Numbered from the stretch's first letter, positions 1 to 10,696 are shown. The stretch: DNA of 64,000 nucleotides from Neoalteromonas flava (GCF_002807685.1 NZ_PEAX01000005.1:248001-312000); one strand, 5' to 3'. Notes: generated by a model from the letters alone, not told the origin. Translations and numbers: made by a program.

Positions 1-594
1 TACCCTTGGCTGAGTGTTGATCCGGTAACTACGGCTGCACAAGTTATTATGGGTTTACAAACCATTGTTAGTCGCGAGTTGAAGTTAATTGACGATGCCG
101 CCGTGATCACGATTGGTTCTATTCATGGTGGTAATCGCTCGAATATTATTCCGAGTCAAGTTGAGATGGTGGGAACGATTCGTACACTCAATCAACAAGC
201 ACGTGATCACATCTATGAAGCATTGCCGCGCAAAGTGCATGCAATAGCGGAAAGTATGCGTGCTACGGCGGAGGTAACTCTGCCGCTTGACTATAACTAT
301 CCAATTACCTTCAATGACCCCGAGTTAATGGCTGCGATGTTGCCCACTATTCAGCGTACCGCTGGAGAGGCTAATGCATTGCATTCTAAGCCTGTGACCG
401 GTGCTGAGGATTTTTCATTCTTCCAGGAGCAAGTTCCGGGTGTATATTTATGGGTGGGCGGTAAGCCGTTGGATGTTAAGGCTGAGGATGCGCCTGCACA
501 CCATACGCCAGAGTTTTACGTAGATGACAGTGGTATGCGCCTCGGCGTGGATTTGCTGACCAATATGACAGTTGATTATTTGTTTAATAATTAA
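1..594 (+). CDS. M20-family amidohydrolase, C-terminal part
   Basis: This is the C-terminal portion of a metal-dependent amidohydrolase of the M20D (HipO/AbgB-like) group, which hydrolyses N-acyl amino acids or small peptide amides. The frame is open from base 1, so the N-terminal half lies outside the window. Visible marks are the lid-domain strand HGGNRSNIIP, the segment MVGTIRTLN that follows it in this family, and the C-terminal catalytic-domain motif GAEDFSFF that carries a metal ligand. HHTPEF near the end is also typical. The dimerisation/lid domain fills about the first 110 visible residues. The substrate cannot be read from what is present. Confidence 0.85.
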   Translation, partial: YPWLSVDPVTTAAQVIMGLQTIVSRELKLIDDAAVITIGSIHGGNRSNIIPSQVEMVGTIRTLNQQARDHIYEALPRKVHAIAESMRATAEVTLPLDYNYPITFNDPELMAAMLPTIQRTAGEANALHSKPVTGAEDFSFFQEQVPGVYLWVGGKPLDVKAEDAPAHHTPEFYVDDSGMRLGVDLLTNMTVDYLFNN

Positions 595-612
595 TCTCGA
601 GCTAATGGCCCA

Positions 613-3423
613 ATGGTGATCGAGTTTTTGCTCAAAAATAAACGAATAACGGCAACGCTGTTGTCGTTATTCGGAATGCTATTACATTGGATCCCCCCGC
701 CATTTGAAACGCAAGGCTTGTTCTCTTTCGGCTTTGCATTTGCCATATTTATAGGCCTACTGTTTGGCTTTAAAACCGCTTGTCTAAGTAGTATTTTTAT
801 TAGTTTGCCGTACTGGTCACCGGTTATTTATGGTTCTCCAGTATTGGGTGTGCAGTTATATCATCCGCTAGTTATTGCGGTTATGCTGAGTCAACCCATC
901 GTGGTGGCATATTATTGCTATAAGAGGCCAATCAAGCGAACCTTAGTGATCGGGCTTGGTTATTGGTTAGCGTTTATTATTCCGCTGCTAATAATGCTGT
1001 TTTATAGTGCCAATCCGTACAGTATTGTACTTGCTTTTACTGCTATGGCAGTGACCTGTTTTTCAGCCATTATTAGTCTAGTGATTGGGCACTTTTTATT
1101 CATTGGGCGATTTATGATCTGGCCTTCCAGTCAAACGCCAATGATTGAAGTGAGAGTGTTGTTTCAATACTTTTTTGCCGGTGTGTTTTTTATTGCTTTG
1201 GTGACGGTGATTTATTTTTACATCGCCAATTTTCAAGCGCAGCAAAAACAACAACTGCTATCCTACATGCAACAACGTTCGCAGGTGCTAAGTGATCAAC
1301 TCGCTAGCTTTTTCACTCGCCATCAATCGGCGATTACCCTAGCCTCGCGTATCTTGGAACGTTCCCCCGAGCTAAGTGATCGTGTATTAACCGAACTGGC
1401 GCCGCAAAACCCAGAATTTCTTACCTTCTTAGTCACTGATAAGGATGGTAATATCACTCACGCTTACCCACAATCCGTGTTGACGCTAGCGAAGCGTACC
1501 GGATTTCTCTCAGTCGCTAGTCGCGATTATTTTTATCGAGCCAAAGAGACTGCACGCCCCTATATCTCTGCAGCGTTTCAGGGGCGCGGTTTTGGTAATG
1601 ACAACATTGTTGCTGTATCGGCACCAATGTACAACGAGGACGGTGAGTTTATCGGAATTGTTGAAGGCTCGCTTGGGCTCAATGAGTTCAATTTGTACGA
1701 TGACCGCAATCTCACTGGATTTGTTACCATGGTCAGCGATCCACTTAATCAGGTGGTATACGCCAACAGTAGCCTTGAATTTGAACGCTTGTTTGATATC
1801 GGTTCTTTTCCCTGCCTAGTCAGCAAGTGTAATCAGGCAACCGTATCTCTGGCTGGAAAAAATTGGTTCGTACAATCAAAACACGATGGACCGAAACAAT
1901 GGTCCACTCACGTATTTTATCCTCAAGACGAGTATATCGAAGCGACTTCTAAATATTTGTTGTTGGCATTAGTGGTGCTCCTGCTGCTTGGTGCTGTGGG
2001 CATTATTATGGGGTATTTCGTTGCCAGTTTAGTGTCTCGACCGATGCGTACGCTAATGCATCAATTTGCTGTTTTTGATCCCGCAAACAAATCCGAATTT
2101 AAGCATGATGAACGCAACCGTTTGTATCTGCGCGAAGTGGATGCGTTAAATAGCGAATTTGTGAGTTTGCGTAAACGTTTAGTGGACACGTTCAATGAGT
2201 TGCAGCGCGCGCGCAGCAAGCAGGAGTTGCTAAACAAAGAGCTGAATCATTTGAATACGACATTGCAGAAACGCGTAGAAGAGAAAACTCACTCACTGAC
2301 TACGGCCCTGAAAATGGCGGAAGTCGCTAGTGAGGCAAAATCTAAATTTCTGGCCAATATGTCACATGAGATCCGTACGCCCATGAACGGTATTATTGGC
2401 AGCTGCGAAAATTTATTAACGGAAGATTTAAGTAAACCTCTAGAGCGCAAAATAAAGGTTATTGCAGAGTCTGCGCAAAACCTGCTCTTAATTTTAGACA
2501 GTGTGTTGGATTGGTCAAAAATTGAATCGGGCGAAATGCAAATACGGGTTTACCCGTTTGATGTCGTAGCTACAACTCGCAACGCTTGTGAATTGCACTC
2601 TGAAGCTGCATTAAAAAAAGGTATTCGACTCAGCTGCGAGATATCAGAAGAGGTGCCGCCGCTGGTGCAAGGTGACTCTGGCAAATACGCCCAGATATTA
2701 AATAACTTGTTGAATAACGCTATAAAGTTCACGCATATTGGCAAAGTATCGTTAACCCTTAAATATAATCGTGGCGTTCTGCGCTTACTGGTTCGCGACA
2801 CTGGTGTTGGGATAGCTAATGAAGATCTTCAGTCTATTTTCGATGAGTTTGTGCAAACAGATTTTACTGCTGCTCGGCAGTACGGTGGCACGGGACTAGG
2901 CTTGGCTATTACCAAGCAAATGATTGAACTGATGTCAGGCAATATTGCGGTTAATAGTACACCAGGTGAAGGCACCGTTTTTTCGATAAGCATACCAATG
3001 GCAGAGGCCAACTCGGATAATAAGCCTGCGGCAGTGGGTTTGCCCAAGTTACCCGCGGGTTTGCGTATATTAATTGCAGAAGACAATGCGGTGAATGCAG
3101 AGATACTGACCGATATGCTCAGTAAAGAAGGAGTAAAAGTTGTTAGTGCTCGCAATGGCAAAGAGGCACTAGCTGCTGTAGAGGCATATCGTTTCGACGC
3201 CATATTGATGGATTGTCAAATGCCAGAAATGAATGGCTATGAAGCAACTGAAGCGATTAGGCGTTTGGACAACGACAAAGCTAATACATTGGTTATTGCC
3301 ATTACGGCTAATGCTTTTGAAGAAGACAGGCAGCGCTGTCTACTAGCAGGCATGAATGATTACATGAGTAAACCCATCACACGTGCAGAAGTTATTAGAA
3401 CATTGACGCGCAACCTGCTGTGA
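613..3423 (+). CDS. membrane hybrid sensor histidine kinase
   Basis: A 936-residue hybrid two-component kinase. Residues about 1-170 form a multipass hydrophobic N-terminal unit resembling MASE-type integral sensors. A further membrane helix at about 183-207 leads into an extracytoplasmic region (about 210-445) that looks like a dCache/CHASE ligand domain, and another helix (about 447-472) returns to the cytoplasm. After a linker with coiled-coil character come a HisKA domain with phospho-acceptor His585 in [10 protein letters not shown], an HATPase_c domain with the G boxes DTGVGI and GGTGLGLAI, and a C-terminal receiver with Asp867 in [10 protein letters not shown] and the conserved Lys in MSKPI. 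No separate output regulator adjoins it, so phosphate probably passes to a partner elsewhere. The signal is unknown. Confidence 0.9.
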   Translation: MVIEFLLKNKRITATLLSLFGMLLHWIPPPFETQGLFSFGFAFAIFIGLLFGFKTACLSSIFISLPYWSPVIYGSPVLGVQLYHPLVIAVMLSQPIVVAYYCYKRPIKRTLVIGLGYWLAFIIPLLIMLFYSANPYSIVLAFTAMAVTCFSAIISLVIGHFLFIGRFMIWPSSQTPMIEVRVLFQYFFAGVFFIALVTVIYFYIANFQAQQKQQLLSYMQQRSQVLSDQLASFFTRHQSAITLASRILERSPELSDRVLTELAPQNPEFLTFLVTDKDGNITHAYPQSVLTLAKRTGFLSVASRDYFYRAKETARPYISAAFQGRGFGNDNIVAVSAPMYNEDGEFIGIVEGSLGLNEFNLYDDRNLTGFVTMVSDPLNQVVYANSSLEFERLFDIGSFPCLVSKCNQATVSLAGKNWFVQSKHDGPKQWSTHVFYPQDEYIEATSKYLLLALVVLLLLGAVGIIMGYFVASLVSRPMRTLMHQFAVFDPANKSEFKHDERNRLYLREVDALNSEFVSLRKRLVDTFNELQRARSKQELLNKELNHLNTTLQKRVEEKTHSLTTALKMAEVASEAKSKFLANMSHEIRTPMNGIIGSCENLLTEDLSKPLERKIKVIAESAQNLLLILDSVLDWSKIESGEMQIRVYPFDVVATTRNACELHSEAALKKGIRLSCEISEEVPPLVQGDSGKYAQILNNLLNNAIKFTHIGKVSLTLKYNRGVLRLLVRDTGVGIANEDLQSIFDEFVQTDFTAARQYGGTGLGLAITKQMIELMSGNIAVNSTPGEGTVFSISIPMAEANSDNKPAAVGLPKLPAGLRILIAEDNAVNAEILTDMLSKEGVKVVSARNGKEALAAVEAYRFDAILMDCQMPEMNGYEATEAIRRLDNDKANTLVIAITANAFEEDRQRCLLAGMNDYMSKPITRAEVIRTLTRNLL

Positions 3424-3429
3424 AAGCTT

Positions 3430-4332
3430 TTAGTTATTCTTCTGGGTATCAATATCACCGTGTTCGCGCAGAAACTGTTTAAAGCCAGAAGCCGCTAGAC
3501 TTTCCGGTCGGCTATTTAAAGTAACCGCTTGCCAGTAGTTCTGTAGCGGGAAATCATTAACCTGTAAAAATGTCAGGTCATCTGACGGCGAATGCGCCAA
3601 GGTTTGCTCAGAGACTATCGCAATTCCTAAGCCTGTCGATACGGATAGTCGAATGGCTTCATTGCTCTCGATGACCATGACGTTATTGAGTTCAATTTTT
3701 TGCGCTTGGCAATAATCATCCACTAGTTTCCGAGTGCCTGAGCCAGGCTCCCGCAATAGAAAGCGTTGATTGGTTAGTTCGCTTAGATGGCAGTGATTTG
3801 GACCTGTGTAGTCTTTAGGCGCGATTACACTCAATCGATTGAGCAAAAACGGCTCAACATGGATCGCCATATCACGGGGAGGCTGACTAAAAATATAAAT
3901 ATCGTCCTGATTGTTCTGTAAACGCTCGATTATTTGCGCTCGATTGCCAACTTTTAGAGTGATATCAATGCCCGGATGAAGTTGACAAAATTCGGCCAAT
4001 AAAGGCGGCACTACATACTTCGCCGTGGTAACCACCGCGATTTTCAAGGAGCCTACTTCCATCCCTTGTAAGGCCTGCATATAGCTATCTAGTCTGGCTT
4101 GCGAACTTAACACCTCTTGAGCACATTGGTAGACCGCTTTGCCCGCATCAGTCATCTTTAATCTGCCTTGGTGCTGCTCTAGCAGTGCCATATTAAACAA
4201 CGACGCGAGTTTCTTAAGCTGCAAAGAAACAGTAGGTTGAGATAGCCCCAGCGCTGTCGATGCAGCCGTGATAGAGCCACTATCAACAACTTGTTGGTAG
4301 ACTTGTAACAGCCGAAACGTTAACGAATTCAT
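3430..4332 (-). CDS. LysR-family transcriptional regulator
   Basis: A 300-residue LysR-type regulator. The N-terminal winged helix-turn-helix contains GSITAASTALGLSQPTVSL (about residues 19-37), and a periplasmic-binding-protein-like effector domain follows (about 90-295). The frame extends 36 codons further upstream, but that part is hydrophobic and unlike LysR proteins; the ATG at 4332, beginning MNSLTFRLL, fits the family start. The gene ends 6 bp from the convergent sensor kinase gene and diverges from purE across about 270 bp, which would normally hold its own operator. Effector domains with this layout (CysB/CbbR-like) respond to small metabolites; the ligand and targets here are unknown. 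Confidence 0.88.
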   Translation of the reverse strand: MNSLTFRLLQVYQQVVDSGSITAASTALGLSQPTVSLQLKKLASLFNMALLEQHQGRLKMTDAGKAVYQCAQEVLSSQARLDSYMQALQGMEVGSLKIAVVTTAKYVVPPLLAEFCQLHPGIDITLKVGNRAQIIERLQNNQDDIYIFSQPPRDMAIHVEPFLLNRLSVIAPKDYTGPNHCHLSELTNQRFLLREPGSGTRKLVDDYCQAQKIELNNVMVIESNEAIRLSVSTGLGIAIVSEQTLAHSPSDDLTFLQVNDFPLQNYWQAVTLNSRPESLAASGFKQFLREHGDIDTQKNN

Positions 4333-4533
4333 ATCGCACCCTATAGGTAAACGTAAAACAAAATACAAAAACCATAATAAAATGTAAATGCTGTGTCGTT
4401 GCAGTTTGGCGTCAACGCTCTGCAGCATAGAGCCCAACACTGGCAGAAACCAATGGTTTTAGACATCTTATTTACCATCAACACTGCTTTAGTACGGTCA
4501 TTCGAAGCAATGGGAACAATTCTATTTTTAGGG

Positions 4534-4539
4534 TATACT
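4534..4539 (+). promoter_or_regulatory. candidate -10 box of the purEK promoter
   Basis: TATACT followed by a GC-rich stretch (CTGCGCC) lies about 65 bp upstream of the purE start. GC-rich sequence just after the -10 box is typical of stringently controlled biosynthesis and tRNA promoters. No convincing -35 hexamer is seen at 16-18 bp, and no full PurR box is visible nearby. Confidence 0.4.
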
Positions 4540-4604
4540 CTGCGCCTTTTTAATCCTTGCGTACAGGCGCCTGCTCAAAGGCTGTGACTAAAGTTGGAGT
4601 TGAA

Positions 4605-5096
4605 ATGAATAAAGTAGCGATAGTAATGGGTTCAACATCAGACTGGCCAACCATGCAAAATGCGGCGAAGATGTTGCAGGCTTTTGGCGTGGAATTCGAA
4701 GCGAAGGTTGTTTCTGCTCATCGCACACCTGATCGTTTGACTGAGTTTGCTGTAAACGCAGAAGATAACGGTTTTGACGTAATCATTGCTGGTGCTGGTG
4801 GCGCTGCACATTTGCCTGGCATGATAGCCGCGCATACACATCTGCCAGTGCTAGGCTGCCCGGTTCGCTCAAGTCAGCTAAGTGGTATGGATTCATTGTT
4901 ATCGATTGTGCAAATGCCTAAAGGAGTTGCCGTGGGTACCTTGGCCATCGGCGAAGCCGGTGCCGCTAACGCCGGCTTACTCGCAGCTCAAATCATTGCT
5001 TTACATAATCCTGCCGTGCGGCAAGCAATCTTGGATTTTAGGCAGGAACAAACCGAGAAGGTTTTAGCCGCCGCTGATTTGGAACTAGATGCATGA
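4605..5096 (+). CDS. purE: N5-carboxyaminoimidazole ribonucleotide mutase PurE
   Basis: PurE moves the carboxyl group of N5-CAIR to give CAIR in purine biosynthesis. The 163-residue protein opens with the family signature [14 protein letters not shown] (phosphate-binding SxSD) and contains VSAHRTPDR, the active-site loop, [11 protein letters not shown], and PVLGCPV with the downstream [12 protein letters not shown]. The start at 4605 is preceded by GGAG at 4596-4599; the frame runs 16 codons further upstream but that part does not look like PurE. The stop overlaps the purK start by 4 bp (ATGA), so the two are translationally coupled. The length matches class I PurE, which requires PurK. Confidence 0.97.
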   Translation: MNKVAIVMGSTSDWPTMQNAAKMLQAFGVEFEAKVVSAHRTPDRLTEFAVNAEDNGFDVIIAGAGGAAHLPGMIAAHTHLPVLGCPVRSSQLSGMDSLLSIVQMPKGVAVGTLAIGEAGAANAGLLAAQIIALHNPAVRQAILDFRQEQTEKVLAAADLELDA

Positions 5097-6241
5097 AGGT
5101 AGTTGTATTTGGCGATGGTCAATTGGCGCAAATGCTTAGCCTTGCCGGCGCACCATTGGGTATAGAGGTCGCTGCGGTTAATGTAAAAAATCAGCAGCTG
5201 GTAAATCCGGTTGACAAAGCACCGTTGAATGATTCACTCAAAGATGCTGTGGATGCCGCACAGGCATTGACGGTTGAGTTTGAGCATGTGCCCGTTGATT
5301 TACTTACGATGGCTCAGGCATCCCAAAAATTATATCCGCATTTTGATGCCATTCGACTTGGTGCTGATCGCGTGCTAGAAAAGCAGTTTTTAGACCGTCT
5401 AGCGATCCCAAATTGCCGCCACAAGATAATTACCCACATTGACCAGCTGCCAGATGTTGTTGCCGAGTTGGGTAGCAAAATTATCTTCAAAGCGAGCTTG
5501 GATGGCTATGATGGCTACGGTCAGTGGCGTTTGACGGAAGCGAGTTCGCTATCTGATCTAACGGCAGAGTTGGCAAAGCTTGATTTGGCAGCAGTACCAA
5601 TTGTTGCCGAAGAAATGGTATCTTTTGAGCGCGAGCTCTCGATCATTGGTGCGCGCAATGCGCAGGGGCAGATAAGCGTTTACCCATTGGCGGAAAATCG
5701 CCACTATCAAGGGCAATTGCACGTGTCAGTAGCGCCTGCGCCTGCGTTAACTCCCGCGTTACAAGAGCAAGCGTTAGCGCTTTTCCATAAAATTGTGAAT
5801 GATCTCAACTACGTCGGTGTGCTTGCGGTTGAAATGTTCCAAGTGGGTGATCAATTATTGGTTAATGAGCTAGCACCGCGGGTGCATAATTCAGGGCATT
5901 GGACGCTACATGGAGCACAGACTTCGCAGTTCGAAAATCAGTTACGTGCAGTGTTGAACTTGCCACTTGGCGATATGTCCGTCACTGGAGTCAGTGCAAT
6001 GGTTAATATCATTGGGTGCGGTAGCATTGCGAAAGACGTTTTAGGACTACCGGGTTGTCACTTACATTGGTACGGTAAAACGGTGCGCGCGAAGCGCAAG
6101 ATGGGGCACATTAATGTGGTCGCGGCTGACTATGCAGAGTTAGCGGATCGACTTGCCGCTCTAGCGCAATTATTACCGGCTGAAAATTTCCCTGTTTTAG
6201 CAGACGAGGTAACAAAATTAAAAGGTTTAAACGGCGCATAA
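5093..6241 (+). CDS. purK: N5-carboxyaminoimidazole ribonucleotide synthase PurK
   Basis: PurK makes N5-CAIR from AIR, bicarbonate and ATP and feeds PurE. The 382-residue ATP-grasp protein begins with a Rossmann-like pre-ATP-grasp domain ([12 protein letters not shown]), followed by the ATP-grasp body with [12 protein letters not shown] (about residues 140-152) and the metal/nucleotide segment [13 protein letters not shown] (about 263-275). The length is usual for the family. It is encoded directly after purE with a 4-bp overlap, so the two enzymes of the bacterial AIR carboxylation route form one transcription unit that ends before the tRNA promoter. Confidence 0.97.
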   Translation: MKVVVFGDGQLAQMLSLAGAPLGIEVAAVNVKNQQLVNPVDKAPLNDSLKDAVDAAQALTVEFEHVPVDLLTMAQASQKLYPHFDAIRLGADRVLEKQFLDRLAIPNCRHKIITHIDQLPDVVAELGSKIIFKASLDGYDGYGQWRLTEASSLSDLTAELAKLDLAAVPIVAEEMVSFERELSIIGARNAQGQISVYPLAENRHYQGQLHVSVAPAPALTPALQEQALALFHKIVNDLNYVGVLAVEMFQVGDQLLVNELAPRVHNSGHWTLHGAQTSQFENQLRAVLNLPLGDMSVTGVSAMVNIIGCGSIAKDVLGLPGCHLHWYGKTVRAKRKMGHINVVAADYAELADRLAALAQLLPAENFPVLADEVTKLKGLNGA

Positions 6242-6247
6242 AAGCGC

Positions 6248-6275
6248 TTGACAAAATGTTAGGCGTACCTAAAAT
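6248..6275 (+). promoter_or_regulatory. sigma-70 promoter of tRNA-Thr
   Basis: A consensus -35 TTGACA at 6248-6253 and a -10 TAAAAT at 6270-6275 are separated by 16 bp. A GC-rich discriminator (CGCGCC) follows. Transcription should begin near 6282, about 10 bp before the mature tRNA. The near-perfect -35 and GC discriminator are typical of stable-RNA promoters. The -35 box starts only 7 bp after the purK stop codon. Confidence 0.8.
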
Positions 6276-6292
6276 ACGCGCCTCTACAGTGT

Positions 6293-6368
<76 letters not shown>

Positions 6369-6590
6369 TTTCTAACGTTTCCCATATTAGCTAATGCTGA
6401 TACCACAGTGACGGTTCAACGTCATAGCACGTCTTTCATATTGCTACATAGCGCAACTTCAGTGATTGGATGATAATCGCAGGGTTTATTTTATTGACAT
6501 GAAGTAGTCAAACAGCTATTCCTTTAGTGTTGTTTATTAATAGTTCATTGCTGCAGGTTCTGTGCAGCCAAACGTGGTGTTATTAGGCCT

Positions 6591-7883
6591 ATGCAAGCCA
6601 GTGAAATTCTAAAAGCCATACAGACTGCTCAAACCCAATATATTACAGGCACTAGCGCGGGAGTTTTGTTCAACGACATGTTGACAGCCTTGTTAGAGCT
6701 AACAGATAGCGAGTATGGTTTTATTGGAGAGATAAAAACCAGCGCAGAAGGCCAGCTATTTTTAAAAACGCACGCGTTAACGAATATTGCTTGGAATGAA
6801 GAAACCCGAATGTTTTATGAGCAGAATGCGCCGTTTGGTCTAGAGTTTCACAATTTAGATACATTATTCGGGCAGGTAATCAAAACAGGTCAGGTGGTTA
6901 TTGCGAATGACCCATCGCACGACCCCCGAGCGGGGGGGATTCCTAGCGGTCATCCTGACCTCAATCACTTTTTGGGTCTTCCATTCCATTTGGGCGATCG
7001 TTTTATTGGTATGGCAGGGCTTGCCAATCGTCCCAACGGCTTTGATGAATCAATTGTGGAGTTCTTGCAGCCTTTGATGATGACATGTGCGCAACTGACA
7101 GAGGCATATCGATTAGATCGAGAAAACAAAGAAATGTTGAGTTCAGTAATGGCTTTGAAAGAACAAGCTGAAAGTGCCAATATTGCGAAGAGTGATTTTA
7201 TTGCCAACATGAATCATGAAATGCGCACGCCGTTGCATGGCATATTGGGTACCACAGAGTTAATCCAAGAATATTTCGAGTTTAAGTATCCGAATGATCC
7301 CAAGCTAGCTGAGTATTTGGATAATATTATCTCTTCGGCCAAGCATCTAAGTGGTATTGTTTCAGATACCTTAGACTTGGCTAAAATTGAGGCGGGTGCA
7401 ATTGATGTTAATCGTGAAGCATTTGTAATAGATGAGATGATTAATGAGGTGTTTGAGTTGTCAGTACGATTAGCCGAGAAGCAAGGCAACCAATTACTAT
7501 TTAAGCCAGTTAAACTGGGAGTAGTCATTGAGAGTGATAAACAAAAACTCAAACAAGTCTTACTCAATTTACTTTCAAACGCGAATAAGTTTACTGAAAA
7601 CGGGCAAATAACGATTGAGTTATTGCAAGAAAACCGCGCTAATGGCCCGTTTGTGATCATCAAGGTCATCGACACTGGGATCGGCATTGAGGAAAGTCGT
7701 CATAAACAAGTGTTTGAGCCCTTTTCGCAAGTTGATTCTAGTGCCACTAAAAAGTTTAAAGGGACAGGCCTTGGATTAAGTATTTCGAAGCAATTTATTG
7801 AGTTACTGGGTGGAGAAATGGTTCTCGAGAGTCAGCTAGGTCAGGGCAGCACATTTACCTTAAGCCTACCAATTAAGGGGTAA
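6591..7883 (+). CDS. GAF-domain sensor histidine kinase
   Basis: A 430-residue soluble histidine kinase. Residues about 15-175 form a GAF-like sensor domain of the type seen in some FHA/GAF kinases (LLELTDSEYGFIGEI and LGLPFHLGDRFIGMAGLANR). HisKA follows with phospho-acceptor His209 in NHEMRTPLHG, then HATPase_c with the N box NLLSNANKF, DTGIGIEE and GTGLGLSI. There is no signal peptide or membrane helix, so it probably senses a cytoplasmic signal. The next gene, a response regulator, starts on the base after its stop codon and is almost certainly its partner. The ribosome-binding site is weak. Confidence 0.88.
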   Translation: MQASEILKAIQTAQTQYITGTSAGVLFNDMLTALLELTDSEYGFIGEIKTSAEGQLFLKTHALTNIAWNEETRMFYEQNAPFGLEFHNLDTLFGQVIKTGQVVIANDPSHDPRAGGIPSGHPDLNHFLGLPFHLGDRFIGMAGLANRPNGFDESIVEFLQPLMMTCAQLTEAYRLDRENKEMLSSVMALKEQAESANIAKSDFIANMNHEMRTPLHGILGTTELIQEYFEFKYPNDPKLAEYLDNIISSAKHLSGIVSDTLDLAKIEAGAIDVNREAFVIDEMINEVFELSVRLAEKQGNQLLFKPVKLGVVIESDKQKLKQVLLNLLSNANKFTENGQITIELLQENRANGPFVIIKVIDTGIGIEESRHKQVFEPFSQVDSSATKKFKGTGLGLSISKQFIELLGGEMVLESQLGQGSTFTLSLPIKG

Positions 7884-8258
7884 ATGATATTGAAAATACT
7901 ATCGGTAGAAGACAGCGAAATAAATCAAACTCTCATTACAGAGCGTTTAAAACTGCGTGATTACGAAGTATTGCAAGCGTTTGATGGCCAGCAAGCCCTG
8001 CAATTAGCTCGTGCCGAACCCTTAATCGACCTCATTTTGTTGGATATCGGTTTGCCTGATGTCAGTGGCATAGAGGTTGCTCAGCAGTTAAGGCAGAGCG
8101 CAACACATCGAGATACGCCAATAATTTTCTTAACAGGGCATACTACTCCAGAGTACCAAGATCAAGCTAATGCGCTGGCAAATACAGAGTTTTACTCCAA
8201 ACCAGTAGACTTTAAAGCGCTATTTACACGAATTTCGCAGCTCACCAGTGCGCAATGA
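7884..8258 (+). CDS. single-domain response regulator (CheY-like)
   Basis: A 124-residue protein made of one receiver domain. It has the acidic pair Glu9-Asp10, phospho-acceptor Asp54 in LLDIGLPDVSG, the conserved Thr in FLTGH and the Lys in YSKPVD. There is no output domain, so it must act by protein contact, as CheY or Spo0F do, or pass phosphate on. It directly follows the GAF kinase gene with no intergenic base. The GAF kinase, this protein and a final effector would form a phosphorelay; the effector is not identified. Confidence 0.88.
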   Translation: MILKILSVEDSEINQTLITERLKLRDYEVLQAFDGQQALQLARAEPLIDLILLDIGLPDVSGIEVAQQLRQSATHRDTPIIFLTGHTTPEYQDQANALANTEFYSKPVDFKALFTRISQLTSAQ

Positions 8259-8294
8259 AAATGCCAGTATCTTTTGCAGTTTGCCATTAGCTTT

Positions 8295-8313
8295 AGTGAC
8301 ATCTAAAGTCACT
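8295..8313. repeat. short inverted repeat downstream of the response regulator
   Basis: AGTGAC (8295-8300) and GTCACT (8308-8313) form a perfect 6-bp inverted repeat with a 7-bp loop, 37 bp after the response regulator stop. No T run follows, so it is a poor intrinsic terminator; it might be a protein site or a weak hairpin. Confidence 0.35.
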
Positions 8314-8457
8314 TGCATACCGATTAAAAGCATGTACTAATGAACGCCCGTTGAAGTCCTAAATGTCTGCTTGGTGAACATCAGCGTTGCATCTAAAACA
8401 GCATATTATTTACCTTTTTTAAACCGAGCAGGTTCATTGTCACCTAGGGGAAGAAGT

Positions 8458-8940
8458 ATGCCTTTTCATATTCGAATGAGTCGTTTTACTTTACTGTTAT
8501 TAGGTCTGCTGAGCTTGCCATCCGCAGTTGCGAGTTCGCCAATCAGTGTTAATCAAGCCTGGGCGCGAGCTACGTTTCCGTTAGCGCCAACCGGGGCTGT
8601 TTATTTGCAAGTAGAAAATCACAGTAAGCGCACTGTTGTGTTAGAGCGCGCGTCGGTGCCTGAGACTATTGCTAGCGAAGCGCAAATACACAATGTGATT
8701 AAAGATGGCGATATGATGAAAATGCGTGAGCAAAAAGACGGGGTTTTCGTTCCCGCCGGAGAAACCTTACTGTTTGCGCCAGGCGGATATCACGTCATGT
8801 TATTAGGCCTTAAGTCGGGCTTGGAAGCTGGGCAACAGTTTATGCTTACCTTACATCTGGATTCCGGAGAAGCGTTTGAGACTCAGGTGACCGTTCAGTC
8901 AGTCGATGACGCAGGGCATGCACACGAGCATCATCACTAA
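8458..8940 (+). CDS. periplasmic copper chaperone, PCu(A)C family
   Basis: A 160-residue exported protein of the PCu(A)C (DUF461) family, which carries Cu(I) in the periplasm, often to cytochrome oxidase. The ATG at 8458, preceded by AGGGGAAG, opens a clear signal peptide (RFTLLLLGLLSLPSAVASS); 29 further upstream codons are open but have no such support. The mature part starts with the usual VNQAWARAT. The copper ligands are visible: the His of AQIHNV, a Met 11 residues later in MMKM, and the His/Met pair in GGYHVML about 23 residues on. The tail HAHEHHH may bind additional metal. No copper pump or oxidase gene adjoins it. Confidence 0.88.
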   Translation: MPFHIRMSRFTLLLLGLLSLPSAVASSPISVNQAWARATFPLAPTGAVYLQVENHSKRTVVLERASVPETIASEAQIHNVIKDGDMMKMREQKDGVFVPAGETLLFAPGGYHVMLLGLKSGLEAGQQFMLTLHLDSGEAFETQVTVQSVDDAGHAHEHHH

Positions 8941-9088
8941 CTAAATCGCAATTTAGGCTAATCTAAAATCGACTATTCTGCGTTAACAGTGATAATCCAT
9001 TAAACGACAATGGTTAGACGTTTAACGCTTTCCTCTGGCTTCAGCAGATCTAGTCGGTATGCTGGAAGATAAGAAAACAGGAGTGAAC

Positions 9089-9565
9089 ATGCACAAAATT
9101 GATATCGGAATTAATGAATCAAATCGTATTGCAATAGCTGATGGACTTAAGCGCCTATTAGCAGATTCATACACGCTGTACTTACAAACGCATAATTTTC
9201 ATTGGAATGTCACCGGCCCGCAATTTCGCGAGTTGCATTTGATGTTTGAAGAGCACTACACCGAGCTTGCCATCGCAGTCGATGATATCGCTGAACGGAT
9301 CCGCACGCTGGATGTACCTGCGCCTGGCACCTACAAAGCGTTTGCAGAATTAAGCTCAATCAAAGAAGTTGAAGGCGTACCTGCCGCAGATGAAATGGTT
9401 GCTTTGTTAACCAAAGGTCATGAACAAGTGGTGAAAACGTGCCGTGCTGTACTTTCTACTGCGCAAGAGGCCGATGATGAATCCACAGCTGCACTTGTCT
9501 CTGACCGCATGCGCGTCCATGAAAAAACTGCTTGGATGTTGCGCGCGACTCAATCTAACGCCTGA
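9089..9565 (+). CDS. dps: Dps-family ferritin-like protein
   Basis: A 158-residue Dps protein that oxidises and stores iron in a dodecameric shell and protects DNA under oxidative stress or starvation. The ferroxidase segment is complete: HNFHWNVTG supplies the first His ligand and the partner subunit contributes [22 protein letters not shown] with its His, Asp and Glu residues. The start at 9089 has a good AGGAG site; ten codons upstream are open but unsupported. Length and motifs are those of the main family. The PQQ-type dehydrogenase gene begins 10 bp downstream, so the two may share a transcript. Confidence 0.92.
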   Translation: MHKIDIGINESNRIAIADGLKRLLADSYTLYLQTHNFHWNVTGPQFRELHLMFEEHYTELAIAVDDIAERIRTLDVPAPGTYKAFAELSSIKEVEGVPAADEMVALLTKGHEQVVKTCRAVLSTAQEADDESTAALVSDRMRVHEKTAWMLRATQSNA

Positions 9566-9575
9566 GGAATAAATA

Positions 9576-10679
9576 ATGCAAAAACAAATTCTATTGTGTG
9601 GACTACTAGCTACTGGATTAGCGTTGAATGTTAATGCACACAATCATGCTGGGTCTGAAGTGAACGTGACAGAGTTAACCGATGGCCTTAAACATCCTTG
9701 GGGTATGGTGCAATTACCCAACGGTGATTTTATTATCAATGAACGCCCAGGAACGATGCGTCGCTTTAGCCAAGGAGTCTTGAGTGAGCCTATCGTTGGG
9801 GTGCCTGAGGTTGTAGCGAAAAATCAAGGTGGCTTGTTAGGAATTACTGCTGACCCTGATTTTGCCAATAACAATACCTTGTATTTCTGTTACAGCAGCC
9901 CTGGTGAAGGCGGGGCAACAAGTACCGTCGCGAGCGCAACCCTTAATGGGCAAGCGTTGACAGATGTTCGTGTTTTATTTACCGCCGATCCACGCATTGA
10001 TACAGGTTTTCATTTTGGCTGTCGTGTAGTGATTGACGGGCAGGGCGATTTGTACATCAGTATGGGTGACCGCGGTTCTCAGCGTCACGAGGCTCAAAAT
10101 ACTGACAATCACTTTGGCACAGTTGCACGGATCAAGCGCGATGGCTCGGTACCTGAAGACAATCCTTTTGTGTCTGGCCAAGCGCCAGAAGTGTTTTCCT
10201 ATGGCCACCGGAATGTGCAAGGAATGACCGTGCATCCGGAAACGGGAGCCGTTTGGACAAACGAGCATGGTCCTAAAGGTGGTGACGAAGTCAACATCTT
10301 AGGCAAAGGTAATAACTACGGTTGGCCAGTGATCACTTACGGTGTGAACTATGATGGCTCAACGGTATCCGAGCTCACCGCGAAAGAAGGCATGGAGCAA
10401 CCGTTTATGTATTGGGATCCATCAATCGCGCCGAGCGGAATGGATTTCTATCAGGGCGATGCATTTAGTGACTGGCAAGGCGACCTCTTAGTAGGCTCAC
10501 TTAAGTTTGACCATCTTCGTCGTATCGAACTGGATGACAGTGGCGCTGTGGTGGCTCAACATGAGCTGTTGCGTGACAGAGGGGAACGTATTCGTGATGT
10601 GGTGGTTGGCAACGATGGATTGATTTATCTGCTCACTGATGAGCCTAACGGCAAGTTGTTGCAGGTATCACCGAAGTAA
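9576..10679 (+). CDS. PQQ-dependent aldose sugar dehydrogenase-like protein
   Basis: A 367-residue secreted six-bladed beta-propeller of the soluble glucose/aldose dehydrogenase family (Asd/YliI). A signal peptide (about residues 1-21, ending NVNA) exports it. Typical segments are LKHPWGMVQLPNGD, a GGLLGI blade turn, HFGCRVVID, MGDRGS, YGHRNVQGM with the catalytic-region His, NEHGPKGGDEVN and NYGWPVITYG. The family oxidises aldose sugars with PQQ in the periplasm, passing electrons to the respiratory chain; some members are orphan enzymes with unknown substrates. No PQQ synthesis genes are in the window. A strong hairpin follows the stop codon. Confidence 0.9.
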   Translation: MQKQILLCGLLATGLALNVNAHNHAGSEVNVTELTDGLKHPWGMVQLPNGDFIINERPGTMRRFSQGVLSEPIVGVPEVVAKNQGGLLGITADPDFANNNTLYFCYSSPGEGGATSTVASATLNGQALTDVRVLFTADPRIDTGFHFGCRVVIDGQGDLYISMGDRGSQRHEAQNTDNHFGTVARIKRDGSVPEDNPFVSGQAPEVFSYGHRNVQGMTVHPETGAVWTNEHGPKGGDEVNILGKGNNYGWPVITYGVNYDGSTVSELTAKEGMEQPFMYWDPSIAPSGMDFYQGDAFSDWQGDLLVGSLKFDHLRRIELDDSGAVVAQHELLRDRGERIRDVVVGNDGLIYLLTDEPNGKLLQVSPK

Positions 10680-10696
10680 CCGCGCGATCAGTCCTT

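Noticed and set aside
4333..4440. 36-codon N-terminal extension of the LysR gene
   Set aside because: The added residues are hydrophobic and unlike LysR proteins; ATG 4332 gives the standard N-terminus.
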